Shown here: piece after piece, positions 24,301 through 39,300 of the stretch
How positions within the stretch are numbered: the stretch's first letter is position 1
Layout of the letters: the number at the start of each line of letters is the position of its first letter
Source: Vanessa cardui
Lineage: Eukaryota; Arthropoda; Insecta; Lepidoptera; Nymphalidae
DNA length: 64,000 bases
Direction: 5' to 3'
Assembly: GCF_905220365.1 (NCBI RefSeq)
Contig: NC_061134.1
Location: 945,001-1,009,000, forward strand
Position numbers and translations under genes: made by a program
Notes under the pieces: generated by a model
Database searches by the model: none
Told to the model about the DNA's origin: nothing
The model's input: the letters and a program-made list of their open reading frames with translations, nothing else

Positions 24301-27300
24301 ATATAGAGTTTAGTTGATCTTCGTGAAGATGACATAATAGATTTATTAATGTGTATATTGAACAATGAATTAAATATTCAATATTATGGCCTGGCCATAG
24401 CTGAGACGACCCAGTGGTTAGAACGCGTGCATCTTAACCAACGACTGCGGGTTCAAACCCAGGCAAGCATTATATATATGTCCTTAATTTGTGATTAAAA
24501 TTCATATCGTGCTCAGCGGTGAAGGAAAACATCGTGAGGAAACCTGCATTCAAATTCAAATTCTTTATTTGTAAAATTTTTGAAAACAACAAAAATTTCG
24601 CCCCTAGGCATACAAATATAAATTGGTACACATTATTACTTTACATTAATTGAAATATAATAAAATAATTAACTGCTAAAACATAAAAAAAAACAATAAT
24701 AATAATAATAATAACAATAATAATAAAACATTAATTAAAATATGTCAAAATATAATATAATTAGAAATAAGATTAATTAGGAAATTAGATACGAACTTAG
24801 GCAAACATCATTAACTAATATCAAAAAATTCAGAGATTTTGTAAAATGTCTTTTCAATGAGGTATACTTTTAATTTACGTTTAAATAGAAGTATTGGTAA
24901 TGATTTTATGTATTCTGGCAATTTATTAAATATCTTTACTGACATTCTAAAAATTCCTTTTTGCATTAAGGCCGTGTGGGAGGGGCTCAGATGCAACTTA
25001 CTCTTGTTTCTCAAATTTCGATTATGTACTGAAAGTGCTAAATTAAACTGGCTAGGATTATTTTTCACAAACATTGCTACTTCATAAATATACAAAGATG
25101 GAAAAGTCATATTTAGCTTTTTAAAGTGTGATTTACATGATTCTTCTACCTTTAGACCACAAATAGCTCGTATGCATCGTTTCTGAGCTTTAAATATTTT
25201 TTCCCAGTCTGTAGAATTTCCCCAGAAAATGACACCATACCGTAAAATTGAGGCAACATAACCATTGTATGCTATGAGAGTAGTCTCAAGACTAGAAATG
25301 CGCGCTAGCTTTTTTAGTACAAAGGCGAATTTACTTAATTTTGCACAAGTGTCCTCTATATGTGATTTCCAATTTAATTGCCTATCTATTGTTAAACCTA
25401 AAAATTTTGTATGGTTTTCAGATGGAATTGTAATTCCCTCGTAACGTAAGTTTATATTAGTAGATTTTATTCTTTGTTGAAAATGCATAATTTTAGTTTT
25501 ATTTAAATTTATCATTAGTTTATTTTTATCAATCCAATCTATTATATCTCTTAATGCGTCATTTATATCTTGTTCATAACTTTCGATTTTATCGCCCTTA
25601 ATTATTATAGTACAGTCATCAGCGAAAAGTACCATTTCATGTTTTGTCGATTCAGTAATGTCAGTTATATAGCATAGAAACAAGAGGGGTCCTAAAATAC
25701 TACCTTGTGGTACACCAAAATTGTTTGATTTATACTGTGATATATATTTACACTCTTCCTTTCTTTCTATAATTAGGTTAGTTATTTCAGTATATTGCAA
25801 TCTTTTTTCTAAGTAGGATATTATAAGTTCAAGAGATATACCCCTTATCCCCATTCCATATAATTTATTTTTTAATATATTATGATCTACGCGATCAAAA
25901 GCTTTAGACATATCTAAAAATATGGCACAGACTGGTTTCCTTAGATCTATATTATAAGTTACTTCCTTTAGTAAATCATAAATCGCCATATTGGTGTTAC
26001 TGTTTTTTCGAAATCCTTTTTGTTGACGTACTATTATTTTATGATGATCTAAGAAATTAATTAGCCTATTAAATATTACCTTTTCAAAAACCTTTGCAAT
26101 TACCGGAATAAGTGCAACTGGTCGATAGTTTGATATGTTATAACGACATCCTTTTTTGAAAATTGGTATTATTTTGAAAAGTTTAAGAGCATCAGGAAAT
26201 TTACCAGAACACAACGAAAGATTTACTATATGGGTTAATAATGGTGATAAAATGTCTACATTTTGTTTAAGTATTTTTGTATTTATACCATCATACCCAA
26301 CACTTTGTGTGTTATTTAAATTTAGAATAATATTTTTAATTTCAATATAATCAGTGGGTTTAAAAAACAATGATTCAACTATATTATAATTTTTATACAA
26401 AGTAACGTTATATGAATAAGATATTTTACTATAATTTGTTATTTCATCTATAAAAAAATTATTAAATTTGTTAGCTATCTCCGTGGGGTTAGTTATTGTT
26501 ACACCATTATCATTGATTTTACTAGCAGTAATTCTGGGTAAGCAATTATTTGTATTTCTAATTACCTCCCAAGAAGCTTTTGATTTATTTACCGCGTTTT
26601 TTATTTTAAAATTATTTTGAGCACGTTTAGTCAAATTTATAATTTTATTGTATCTTTCTTTATACGTTTTTAAATTTTTTCTATTTACTATCGTTCTTGT
26701 GCATGTGTCTAATTTCATCGAAATTCTGCCAAATGTGCATTCCACCAACCCGCATTGAAACGGCGTGGTGGAATATGTTCCAAACCCTCTCCTTATTGGA
26801 AGAGGAGGCCTTATCTCAGCAGTGGGAAATTTACAGGCTGTTACTGTACTGTACGGTATGTTTTATATACAGCAATGAATTATTATAGTTATAAATAAGA
26901 CAATAATTTATAGCAATTAAGGTTCAAATCATGACCCCGTCGAATGATGGCGTGCATGCTAACAGCATACGTGTAATCACACATATACCGAAAATGAATT
27001 GTAAAATATAATACTGTCTTTATTTACCAATACTTATTTTTTTTAAACCATTTAATTTTTTAAAAAATTGATATTTTTTAACTAAAATGAATATTCTTTT
27101 CAAATCACATTTATATTTATTACTTTATATCTAACGTTATTTTATGACCAAATTGCATAAAATCATTATAAATTGTAGCCTATGTGTTACACTAATGTAT
27201 ATTCCATATTACTGTTAAATGTCATCCAAATTCGTTGAATAATTTTTTTGTGAAAGAACAAACAACATATGTACGTACATCTATCCTCACCAACTTTCGT

Positions 27301-30300
27301 ATTTATAATATTAGTAGGATTAATAGGACAGAATTAGTAGTATTTGAATATAATACTTCTCTGCGTTATACCTATAATTGTATTACAGTTAAAAATGATT
27401 CAACTAAAAATATAAAATACACAAAAATCTAAGCGTAAACATTATATAAAAAAGAAAAATATTCCGCTTACAAAACACATCGTCACAAAAACTTACAAAA
27501 TAAATAGTATTCTATGTGTCATCGAGTCATCGACACGGTACATTTTAATATAATTATAAACACATTTATTAGGTTTCAAAGTCACCTTCCTAGGCGGTCT
27601 AAGTGCCGGGCGGGGTCGACGGCCGGTCGACGCCCGCGCACTTTTCGGCCATCTTTATTTCCCGCCCGCAGCCTCCAGCGATCGCGTTGCACTTTTTAGA
27701 TGTACCTACTCTTGCCATACGACTATCTAACGACTGAACAGCGATTATTATGGAGATGTCTGTTATAGCATATTTATATAGCTCAAATACAAAAATACAA
27801 TACATTTATTAATGTATTGAATTTTGATAATTGAACAAACAATCGCGGTACACTAACTATAGTAAGTTGGTTTACATTAGCTAGGAAGATCAAACAACAG
27901 ATCGCTTTGAACCCTGCATTTGTTAAAGCCAGACATCAAACCCGCTACACTTAGTACAACAATAGCATATCAGCTAATGTAACAGATATTAATATTTAGG
28001 TCATATCATACAAAATCTAAATAACTTGAAGATCAATAAGACGTGTTCGGACGAATTAGCGTTACCTTTATATATCTCTGTCCCAATATGTCAGTGTGCC
28101 AAATGTATGCTAATGTGATAAGGAAGGACAAATTTTAAAACTCAATACGTCAACTGTATATAACATATTCGAGACTAATAATAGTTTGACTAAAACGTAA
28201 ATACAAAGTATGTAATATTTAATAAAAATACATAGATTGATTTTTTTTAATTCAATTTACATCCACGTACTCACAGTTGCCAATGCTTTTTGATTGAATT
28301 ATTATTTAATATTTACTGACACATTCTTGCCCGATTCTAAAAAAAAAAAAAAATTTACATAGCAAACATATGGAAACTCTTCACGATTCAAATGGGCGAG
28401 TGCATTGTAAAAGGCTATTCGATAACATAATTGATTTTGATTAAGCCAATCTATAAAGCCAGACCATTCTTTTATCTCACCAGTCATGTTGCATCTGAAG
28501 ATCTTATCTCGTTACAATCGGAGTCCACTCCACACCACCTCTGTCCCTCCGAATTCGCCTCACAGTACATTGCACTACACACCAGTCTGACTAGATTTTT
28601 GGCAGCACTCCTCGCCGCGCCAGAGCCGAATTCTTTTATGAGTTTTTGACGACTTAGGCCTTTTTTTATTATTTAACTCACAAACACATGCAACGCATGA
28701 GGTAGCATACCCATATTATTATATGAATTAGGTTATTTTAATGAGCAATTTTTAACTTTTCTTATGATGACGGAAAAATATATGAATTTAAAGTATTTTA
28801 GTTTTTATGCGATTATAGTGTTAAGTATTTGTGTTAGTTACGTGTTTTAAGTCGTAGAAGTCAAAGAAATCGTTTGAAGATTGATTGATTTGAAGATTTG
28901 TAAACTAGAGGAGATGGTCTGTTACTTAGAACATGATAATCTTACTTGTGATAACCTAAGATAGCGCTGTTGAATTTTCATGTGTTTAATTTGTATTTAT
29001 AATTAATTTCATTCCCAGATTTTAATGTATTTATACCACATGTGTATCCATCAAACCGCATTGGAGAAGCGTGGTCAAATAACCTCCAAACTTTCTTATC
29101 TAGGTGATCGTTAACCCAACCGTGGGATATTAAGAGGCTGATTTTTTTTTTGTAGACTGGAATGCAAGCAAAATGTTTCGATAATTGACTTAAAACCTAC
29201 TTAAGTTCGACAATGGCTCTTTAATAAATATTGACCATTAATTAATTCGCCTATGCACTACCAACCTTGGGAACCAAGATATCACTTGTACTTTGATTAC
29301 ACTGGCTTACTCACACTTTAAATCGGAACTCAATAATAAGTACATAATGCTGCTTAGTAGCAGAAAAAATATATGTTTCGTTTAGATTTTTCAGTCACGC
29401 TAATTTGAAATGTATAGTGTCAAAATAATTAAACGTTTTTCATTATTATTAAATGAAATTGATTATCGATTTTATAAAATAATTTAATAATACATAAAGA
29501 ATTGGTAGCGTCCGCGGTTTTTCTTTTTTGGACCTTTAAGGAGAATATTTTTTTTAGACACAGAAATTGTCAACGCTTATTATTTATCGGTGCTTATACA
29601 GGGTGTTGGTATTTGCAATTATAACAAAATAATTGATTGAATTGATGATTTATTCGATTTTTGAATGATCTGTAGATATATTTCTATATTTCTATTTGGA
29701 AATTTAAACAATCGATAAAAAAACACAACTATATTTATATATAGACACAACACGTGCCTTATATAAAGTATGATAACCGTGTATTAACTAAGTAAGTACA
29801 TTATGTAATAAGTAATATGGCTCTATGTTATGACGATAATTCCAAAGTTAGGAATTACAGCGTGGACTGCAAGCTTGAAATGGTAGAAAGTAGCGTCAGC
29901 AGAAAAACAAATAAAATAATCATAACAAAACGGCGTTTAAATCATTTTATCTAATATATAATTTAATTATTGAATGTTTGTGAAATTTAATACCAATATA
30001 CATAAAATCTATGAGTTTATTGTTCGTCGAAACCTACGTTCTACCTTCGGCTTCCAAATAAATACCTCAAATTCAAGGGCATTTTTAAACCAAATTTTTC
30101 GCAAATAAAGTTCTCATCATACATTTCTTAAGATAATGTAATCCTCATTTATTTATAAAGACAACGTTAAGGTATTATGACAAAATATTAATAGATCCAG
30201 TTATATCTTTACCTTATCTTATAATGGGCGTCAATAGCAATTCTACTAGTTACTAACATCTGTGATTACTAACATTTTGTAAAAGTAAATTATTATTATT

Positions 30301-33300
30301 ATGCAGTTAGTACATTCCATGGGTATTAGACTCGAGATTCAACTTGGTTCCTAGAATTACTGGAATGATATAAACACAATACAATACAGCGTTGTAGATT
30401 AAACTTATATACAAATATTATCCTTATTAAAAGAAAGGTTTTGACCACCTATGTGACTTTTGTTGGCTGACACATTTATATCACTGTTCATGTATATCTT
30501 GCTATCAAATATATGTTCTGTATAAAATAACTTTGTCTGTTGATTTTCTTTCTGTTTCACGCCGAAACGCTAAGCCAAATTTAATTAAATTTTCTATACC
30601 TAATACCTGTTGACTTCCATGCCGGATATATTAATTTGAATAATTGTATTTAACTTTGTATTTTTTAAATGTTACAAAAGAGTAACTACTGAGTTTCTTG
30701 CCGGTTCTTCTCTAGTTAGAATCTAATTTTCGAACCGGTGGTAGCTTCACTTAATTGTGAAATGACGATTCAAAAGTCCTTGTAAAAGCCTACTTGAATA
30801 AAGTTTATTTTGATTGATTTATTGATTGATGGATATTATATGAAACAAGTTTGAACCCTAGCGATGTTGGACGAATCTTATTTTATGTTCCCGTTTCGAA
30901 TAAAAAATCGATCGCTACTGAAACTTCAAAGATAAGGCTTTACCCAACAGAACATAACTTCGCGGGAAATATATATATCAAACGATAATGTCGTAGACAT
31001 TAGTTGAGAAGTAGTAAAAATCAAGAAAATCCGAAAAGGCTCGGCGATGGGCTTAACTTTGTTATAAAATTAGAATCTCGGAATTTAGGTCCGAGTTTAC
31101 GACACACTGTAGATACGATCGCTCGTAAAAGCAAAAGTTTTTACGACTAACTTTGTTGAGAAATTATAAATTTAGACCCGGTTCACGACCCAAAACCGAC
31201 AAAAATATATGTATTTGCACATTTGAATCCGAAACGGCTTTGTGGTGTACTATTATCTCCAGAAAAAGCTATGTGTCTCATTTAAATATAAATAGTATCA
31301 ACCGATCTTAAGATATAATCACTTGCGACTTTAGCACTCTGATATACGAGGATCAAATGATTTGCTTGTAAATGCAACAGTCAACCAAATGTTAAATTCC
31401 TACTCCACTGGTAAACTTAAGATCAGGCATCTCATGGTAAGAATCACCAAGCCGATAAGCCGTTTCCATAAATATTAAGTTCAGAGACTGCGCCGGCTCC
31501 AAATATTTTCTTTATTTGAATCTCTAAAATTGTTTTTTTTTTTTTTGTTTATTATAAATATCATACCAAAAGCACATACTAAAATAAGGCGTTATACTGA
31601 TCAAACTTAAAGACTAAGATTGTCATTTTAATATATGTTTATCGTTACGAATTTAAAATTTGACCTATTTTTTTATATCAATAAGTAATTTATACTTTTT
31701 AATATTTTATCGGTTCTCCGCATCTGCGTATCAACGAATCCAGATCTGAGGTTAAGTTGTACAGAGCGATTGGTATCTGACCTCAACCTTTCAGGCACCG
31801 TAAATAAATAAAATCGTAAATATTACTCAGCCCTAGAAATATTAAAATATCAATTTAATATATGTATTTGATACGATTTTATATTTTAAATAATATTATG
31901 GAACGATTCTATCAACTAAAATCAACTGTAGCACTACGCAATAAGTGCTACGTCTACGACTAGATATTGGCTACGTAGTCTACGCAGAATAGCTACGACC
32001 GTGTCTAGTCGTAGAACTCGTAGGCGAGATTGTATGAAATGTCTTTGCTGATAAATTTTACGCCACATATTTCAATGTATGAGTTATTTGCAATCACAAA
32101 ACACTAACTGTATTTTAAAGAACTGTGATTTTGTCACGTACGCGTCGTGTTAGTTTTTTAAATAAGCCTTAACTTAAATATGCTAATAATAAATCTAAGC
32201 TGCATTGCACCTGCGTTTTCAGTCCAAATACACCAAAATATATAAATTGTTAAATATATTTTATACCACGCCCCGATTTATTCGATTCTCTACCCGTTTT
32301 ATTTTCTATATCGTTTTATTTCCCGAGTGCCATGTTCGAAATATAAACACATTTCAAAAATATTTTATATTTCGCCAATGTGTCGTGTTACGCGCCAGTA
32401 CTTTTATCATATACGTAGGTTTAGAAACCTCTTTATAAATATTATTCGATATTTAAAACACCAGTATACTAATATGTTAAATAAAACATACACCTCTGTA
32501 TAAACGGCTAGTATTTTCCAAGAACTGTAATCTTTAAATACTTATATATTTTATCTGTTCAATTAAGGCCACGTACACACCCACAAAAATGGTAGTATGA
32601 TTGTATGAAATAATTCAAACTTCGCGATAATGGCATTGCGTGAGTTAATGACGAACAATCTGACGGAGATATTTAGCCAAATCACTTTGAAAGTCAGAAT
32701 GAATTAGCATTAAAGTATATAAAGGACCATGAATTTCTTTGACCTGGTAATTTATGGTTATATATTAACCGCATTGACAGTCAAACAAATAGTTAAAGGT
32801 AGATAAAGCCGTTGTTATTACGATACAATATACATTTCTTAGTAAGGCTTAATGGAAAACCATAAGGATGGTACTTTGTATTGTTGTGTTTCAGTTTGAA
32901 AGGAGAGCTAGTGTTACTACGAACTCAAGGGACATAACAACTTAGTTTACAAATTTGATAGTGCTTTGGATATGTAAGGAGTTAAAATTTCTTACGGCGT
33001 CAATGGGTGATGGTGACCACTTCCACCAGAGTGCACTTGTATCTTATGCGTCTGGAATAATTACGATTGAATATTTGAATTAGTGAGCGATATTATGTGC
33101 ACTGATTTTTTCTAGAAAATTTTATTAAATCTTAATGTATGTATGTATGTGTTTGTATCTCAAATAAATCGTTTGATTAACAAGTTACTTTTTAGATACA
33201 CTATTGAACTACAACTGATCAAATATGGTCAGTTAAAATTATTATACATTATAGAGTCTTTGATATATATGTTTATACATACATATATATTTATGTGTAT

Positions 33301-36300
33301 TATGAAATAATGATAAAGATATTTTTTTATTAAATACGTTTTCAATTTTCGTTTTCCCAGCGTTACAAATATTCTATATTACAAAATACGCTAAGTGTAA
33401 CACGCCACACGAACGCCTTATATTTCCTTGAAAACAAATTTCGTTGTAGTTCCGGCTAAAATCATTTGAGCTTTGTCTCAGCGCTCTTTCAATACCAACC
33501 CGGATAATATACAATATTATAATTACATACAAAAATTAATATCACACAGGAATTTCGACTCTATGTCATTGATAATAGGAGCTTGTGAATTTTCATTAAT
33601 GCTTCGTACGATTGTAAGCACAGCGTCTTTGTTACGAACTAACGGTAGATCTGGTTTGGAAAGCCATGTATTATATTGAAATGTCTGACTGTACGTTGAA
33701 TGCGAATTGTAGGTGTGAATGTGGTTACTTGAAATATTTAGGTTATATGACTGTCGGATAATTTTTTAGCGAAATATATCTAATTATTAAAAATTGGATG
33801 TTGTTACAACTATTTAAGAGTATTTATTTATATATTCCGAAACTAATATAAGCCGCAGTGGAATTTGCACGTAGAGCTGACGGCCCCGGGGTGAATGATG
33901 ATGGTGGGTGATATGTATCCTGACAAACCTTCTGGTGTATTATATTGCGAAGGATGGCGTAAACCAGCATTCGTGAAAATCCCTGGGAGGGATGCTGACG
34001 ATGACAATTATATGTAATTATAGAAGTAAGGAAATACAGACGAACGACAATGTCTATGTTTTACTAGTTTAGTATTGCATAAATTTCTACTCAATGTTTT
34101 GTATTATTCATTCATATAAATATTACGCAAATAAAAAGGTAACAACACTTATTATTTATATATTAATTGCTCAATAAACAAAACATTTTACGTATCTATA
34201 CTACGGTAATCATTATTATTTTTAACGTAAGCTGTAACTTAGTTATTTAACCTAGGGTTTTCTAAGATTTGTGTTCCTCGTTGGAATTCATTATAAAGTA
34301 AAAATAAGATTAAACAAAATAACAGCCTGTGAACTTACTACCGCTAAACAGAAGCGTCATCTCTTTTAAAAGATTGAGATCTAATTTGAACGCACTGATG
34401 CTGAGCATGAGATGAATTTGAACTCATTGGTACTTATGTACTTACGGTATTCGGATGTAGGACAAGACTTGGTGTAGGGTTTTGTGCTGAGTAGATGCCA
34501 TCTCAACACCTCTTCATATGTGAATGTATATAACAGTAAAGTCTTGTGTTCCGTTTTGGTGAATTAGTCAATATAGCCGAGATGGCCCAGTGGTTAGAAC
34601 GCGTGCATCTTAACCGATGATTTCGGGTTCAAAACCCGAAGCACCGCTATATATATGTGCTTAATTTGTGAAAAGGAAATCATCGTGAGAAATCCTGCAT
34701 GTGTCTAATTTCATTGAAATTCTACCACATATGCATTCCACCAACCCGCATTGGAACAGCGTGGTGGAATATGTTCTAAGCCCTCTCCTTAATGGGAGAG
34801 GAGGCCATTAGCCAGTGGGAAATTTACAGGCTGTTACTTTACCTTTTACTTTTAGTCAATATAACAAGCACTAGATATAAAATTTTAAAGATATAAGATA
34901 TAAAATTTTAAATTTTATTTTATTTGGTGCATTTGTGATATAAGGAATATTTACTACCTGTTGTGGCCACTTACAAATAAGTAGCGACTAAGTATATCTT
35001 GTCCTCAAGATAAAATTCAGTCTTCACCCCAGCAGTGGGATGAGACGAGGCCGCTATTTTACTTTTATTTCATGTATTATTTTAAACATCGTAATATATT
35101 TAGATTTAAATTAACAAGAGTTTTTATAAATTATGTCGAAATAAAAACATAATGGCGTTTCTTATTTGAACTATAAACATGTGACTTTTTTCATAAATAC
35201 ATACTTTTCCTTATAATACAAATGTTTTTATTGAAAAGTAGTTGGCGTAGGAAATACTTTTTGAAAGACACAATCTGTAGCTGTTTCTTCGAGTCAAATA
35301 TTTACATATTCAAAAATTGACTACAAGAGCATCTACAGAAAAGAACACCCACTGACTTTCTTTCATCGAAACTTTTCAGGTTGGGATACTTTCTTGTGGC
35401 TTCAATATTGAATAAAATAATTTAAATAGATTTGACATGATTTGTGTATTAGTTACCATTATTATTAATTGTTTAATCTGTCACTAATGACTCCTGATAA
35501 ATAAGCCATTCGATGTATGTTCTACGTCTACTATGTTATATTAAATACATATTAACTTTTGTTAATAAAAGGCAAAGCAAACACATTTGAGACACAGACG
35601 TTAATATCACAGAATTTAGCGAACCCTTACATATATGAGTGATATATAAATATGTACGTCCATATATTATTGACCTTTCATCGACGTTTCGTTTCCAAAC
35701 CAATATATTCTTGTTAGAGTGTTCGGTCGACGTTAACGAGAGAAAGCGTACTCCTTCTCAGAAGCTGTGAGAGTTGAACATAGATTTCAAAGCGAACTGA
35801 CTTAAGTATCGGGCACACTTGCGCAATCATGTGAAGTAAACGCTGCGTCAAGTTAAACGAATCATCATTGTTTAACCGAAAGTGTGACTGTCGTTTTACA
35901 GACGCTTTCGTTTCGCTTACCCGTTCTTTAAACCACGTGTTTGTATGTGGATTTTTGATCGATAACAAAAATATACAACTTTTCTTAACTTAATCTCTGG
36001 ACTATAACACGGCTACTAACACAATTAATTATTAATAATTATCATGGCTGAAAGTAATCTTACACGTATTAATAAACTAATTTTATTAATTTCAGAATTC
36101 ATCATCAATTAATTCAATTCAAAATATAAATAATATTCAAAGCGAAATATTATCAGAGTTTAAAAAAATATATATATCAAAGTTATTTACATTTTAAAAA
36201 GAACTCGCTTCGTATTTATTGTTGCAAAATTGACGCAGTGCAGTTATTATCAAGCCAGCACTTAGCATAATAGTAAATTGAACTAACATTACTCCGTGGG

Positions 36301-39300
36301 TTGAAGCACAATAATATACTTTTTGAATAAAAATAGTATGCCTTTTTCTTTCGTCCGTTCTTGACAGGTCTGGGGACTATTCTTTCCGAACTAATGATAA
36401 GTTCTAATTTTTGAAAATCGAAGAATAATTATTCAAGTATGTGAAAATGTATTTGAAATTTCACTTTAACATAATATGGACTATATGTTGGGCTATTCTG
36501 CAACAAGTCGACTCAACTCGAGTCTCACCCCAGAACACGCGTGTGAAATGTCAGAATGTAATGTGTTACATTAACTATAATTATGATTATAAAATTCATA
36601 GGTACACGTATTAAAATAGTATATAATTATTCAATTCACCGTTATTCAGTTGTCAATAATTCCATGAGACACAAAATCAACTCTTACAGAATCGCATGCT
36701 GAGTAAATTGATTTTTCGATTTAAGTGGAAATTTCATTAACAAAATCGAAACGTCATCGTTGCTGTTCTGTTGACACTACAATCGAGTTGCGGGTCGGTC
36801 GAAGTTGAGTTTTTCTTATTTTATTTATTTATTTGGACAGCCAACGTGATATACAAAGAGTCTCATTCTACGAGATACATGCAGTCTTAAAAAATATTAC
36901 CATGTAGATCACTCTTACAGGCTAACTCATAATGTGAGTTGAGCGTGATGCCGTGTACATGAAACCTCAATACAATTTAAAGCATTAAATATCAACTTGA
37001 CCGTTTCAACAAGTAAGTTTCATAAATACATACTTTTCATTATAATACGAATGTTTTTATTTAAAAGTAATTGAAGTAGGAAATACTTTATGTTTTTGAA
37101 TAATTAACTTTAAAAAAATAATAAAACCGACTTCAAATGCGTGAACACAAAAATAATCGTTTAAATTGGTTTATAATCGGCGGAGATATTGCGATAAAAA
37201 AGTTCATCCCCAATTTTTCACCCTTGGGGGTTGTTTTTTGTTATTAAATTTAAATGGGACCATCCTTGAGGTATTACCTATATGCTGAAAAAAGATTTGA
37301 TCAAATCGGTTCATAATTGACGGAGTTATCGCGTAACAAACATAGAAAAAAAACATACGGGTCGAATTGAGAACCTCCTCCTTTTTTTGAAGTCGGTTGA
37401 AAACAGAATATGTAGCTGTTTCTTCGAGTCAAATATGTAAAAACATAATTTCACATTCACAACATTTCATTTATTTGTTGTCTTTATTTAACACACTGAT
37501 CAATTAATTCACTTTGTGGTAGGGCTGTGTGCTAACCTATCTACCAGCCACTCATCAGGTATTCTACTGTCAAACAGCAATGTTTAGTATCCCTGTTTGT
37601 AGACATACGGGATATAAACCTGGTAATTAGTTCCCAAGGTTAGGTTAGGTTAGGCGCAGTCACGATAGGTACTAAGAATAATTGATATTTTTTATGGTCA
37701 CCATTTCTATGAGCTGTTAGTTTTGTACTTAAAATCAAGAAACACATCAATAAATAAATATATAAATTAATCCGCTTACCGAAACACGTTCAAATTAGAA
37801 CTTACTTTACTAAAGACAGCCTTATTCAAGTAGGCTTTTACAAAACACATTTGAATCGTCATTTAATAACTATATTAAGTCAAGCTACCACCGGTTCGGA
37901 AACTAGATTCTACCGAGAAAAAACGGCAAGAAACTCAGTAGTTATAAAAAAATATTTTTATACTAATTATTACATTATAATCGACTATTTCTACCACACC
38001 GATAACTTTGATGATAGCTTAACAAAAGCTTTGTTTAACAGAACCAAACTGTCAGTTATTAATTAGCAAGCTGTTTAAAAATTCAGGCCGACAACGACCG
38101 AAGAGACAAAAATAGAAGCGTCAAAGCAAATAAATGTATTATGGAAGTCAATTTAATATATTCCTAAAACAAGTTCAAAACTTAACATAAAAATTCACGA
38201 AAGGAAGTTACATTTAGTGCCAAACCAATGGCAGACGAATAAAAATAACACCTGTTGAGCCGCTGCTCCGAATTAAAACTATCATGTCGTTTTATCGTAT
38301 ATTTGATCGGGTTCCGTATTTAATTATTATCCAAATATATATATAATATATAATATATAATATATAATAATCCGAATTAATTCCTTTATCAAGTCTTAAG
38401 CTCTTAGTACCTTTTGGATCTAAACGTCAAATTTTTGCGACGCAATATGTCATTCTCGATCAGTAATGCAGATTAATCGCTAACACTGAGCACACGATAA
38501 TAGATCTTAAGGTGACGAACCTTTTCTTACCCCGACTGTACTACTTTCGATTTGCAATTCAAACATTTATTAAAATAAAAACAATTGTTATTCAAAAAAA
38601 GAATAGTCTTCCTAGTTGATTATCAAAAATCTACCGACGATTGAAAAGGAAATGTTCCCATGATTACAACATACCGAAAAATGCTATGTTAAACGGCAAA
38701 CGGTGGTAGCTTCACTTAATTGTGAAATGACGATTCAAAAGTGCTTGTAAAAGCCCACTTGAATAAAGTATACTTTGATTTTGATTTTGAATAAAATCAT
38801 ATTTCACGGCTCACAATATTTCTACAGTTTACAATCTGACGAAATCGATTGTAATCTAACGAATTTTGTAATCTTTCCCGTACGAAATTTATTTCTCATC
38901 TATAGTTATAGTTTATAATAAAATTAATGCTAACACCTGGTGGCAGGGTTTCGTGTAGGTCCGTGTCAATGGTACCTCTCACTTATTAGATATTCAACTG
39001 CCAAACGGCATTACTTAGTATTGATGTGTTCCGGTTTGAAGGATGAGCTAGTGTAACTACAGACGCAAGGGACGTGAGGACTTAGCTTCCTAGATGGCTT
39101 GTTTTCGGAATGTAGATGAAATAAAAGTCAGTCAGTCAGACGGGAGGTTATATGAGTTGACTGAAACAATATAGAAAATTAAAGAATAGCGAATTGATAA
39201 CTCGATTTTCAAAATCTTCATAATGATTAAAATTTTCTTCTTTACTGATTCAAGCAACGGTAACCATGGAGTCGCCTGTGCAGGACATAGTATATCCAAA

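Larger units (their letters stand above)
21657..24398 (-). other. 3' part of the 25.7 kb intron
   Basis: Contains a young SINE-B and a Helitron-like copy. 23190-23300 is CpG-richer without a frame. No exon seen. Confidence 0.45.
32016..34317 (-). other. intronic, mostly unique
   Basis: One SINE-B. 33870-34005 is GC-richer, with a minus-strand frame open for about 60 codons; not recognised. Confidence 0.35.

Noticed and set aside
24857..26350. Plus-strand ORFs across the LINE
   Set aside because: They are antisense shadows of the reverse transcriptase frame.
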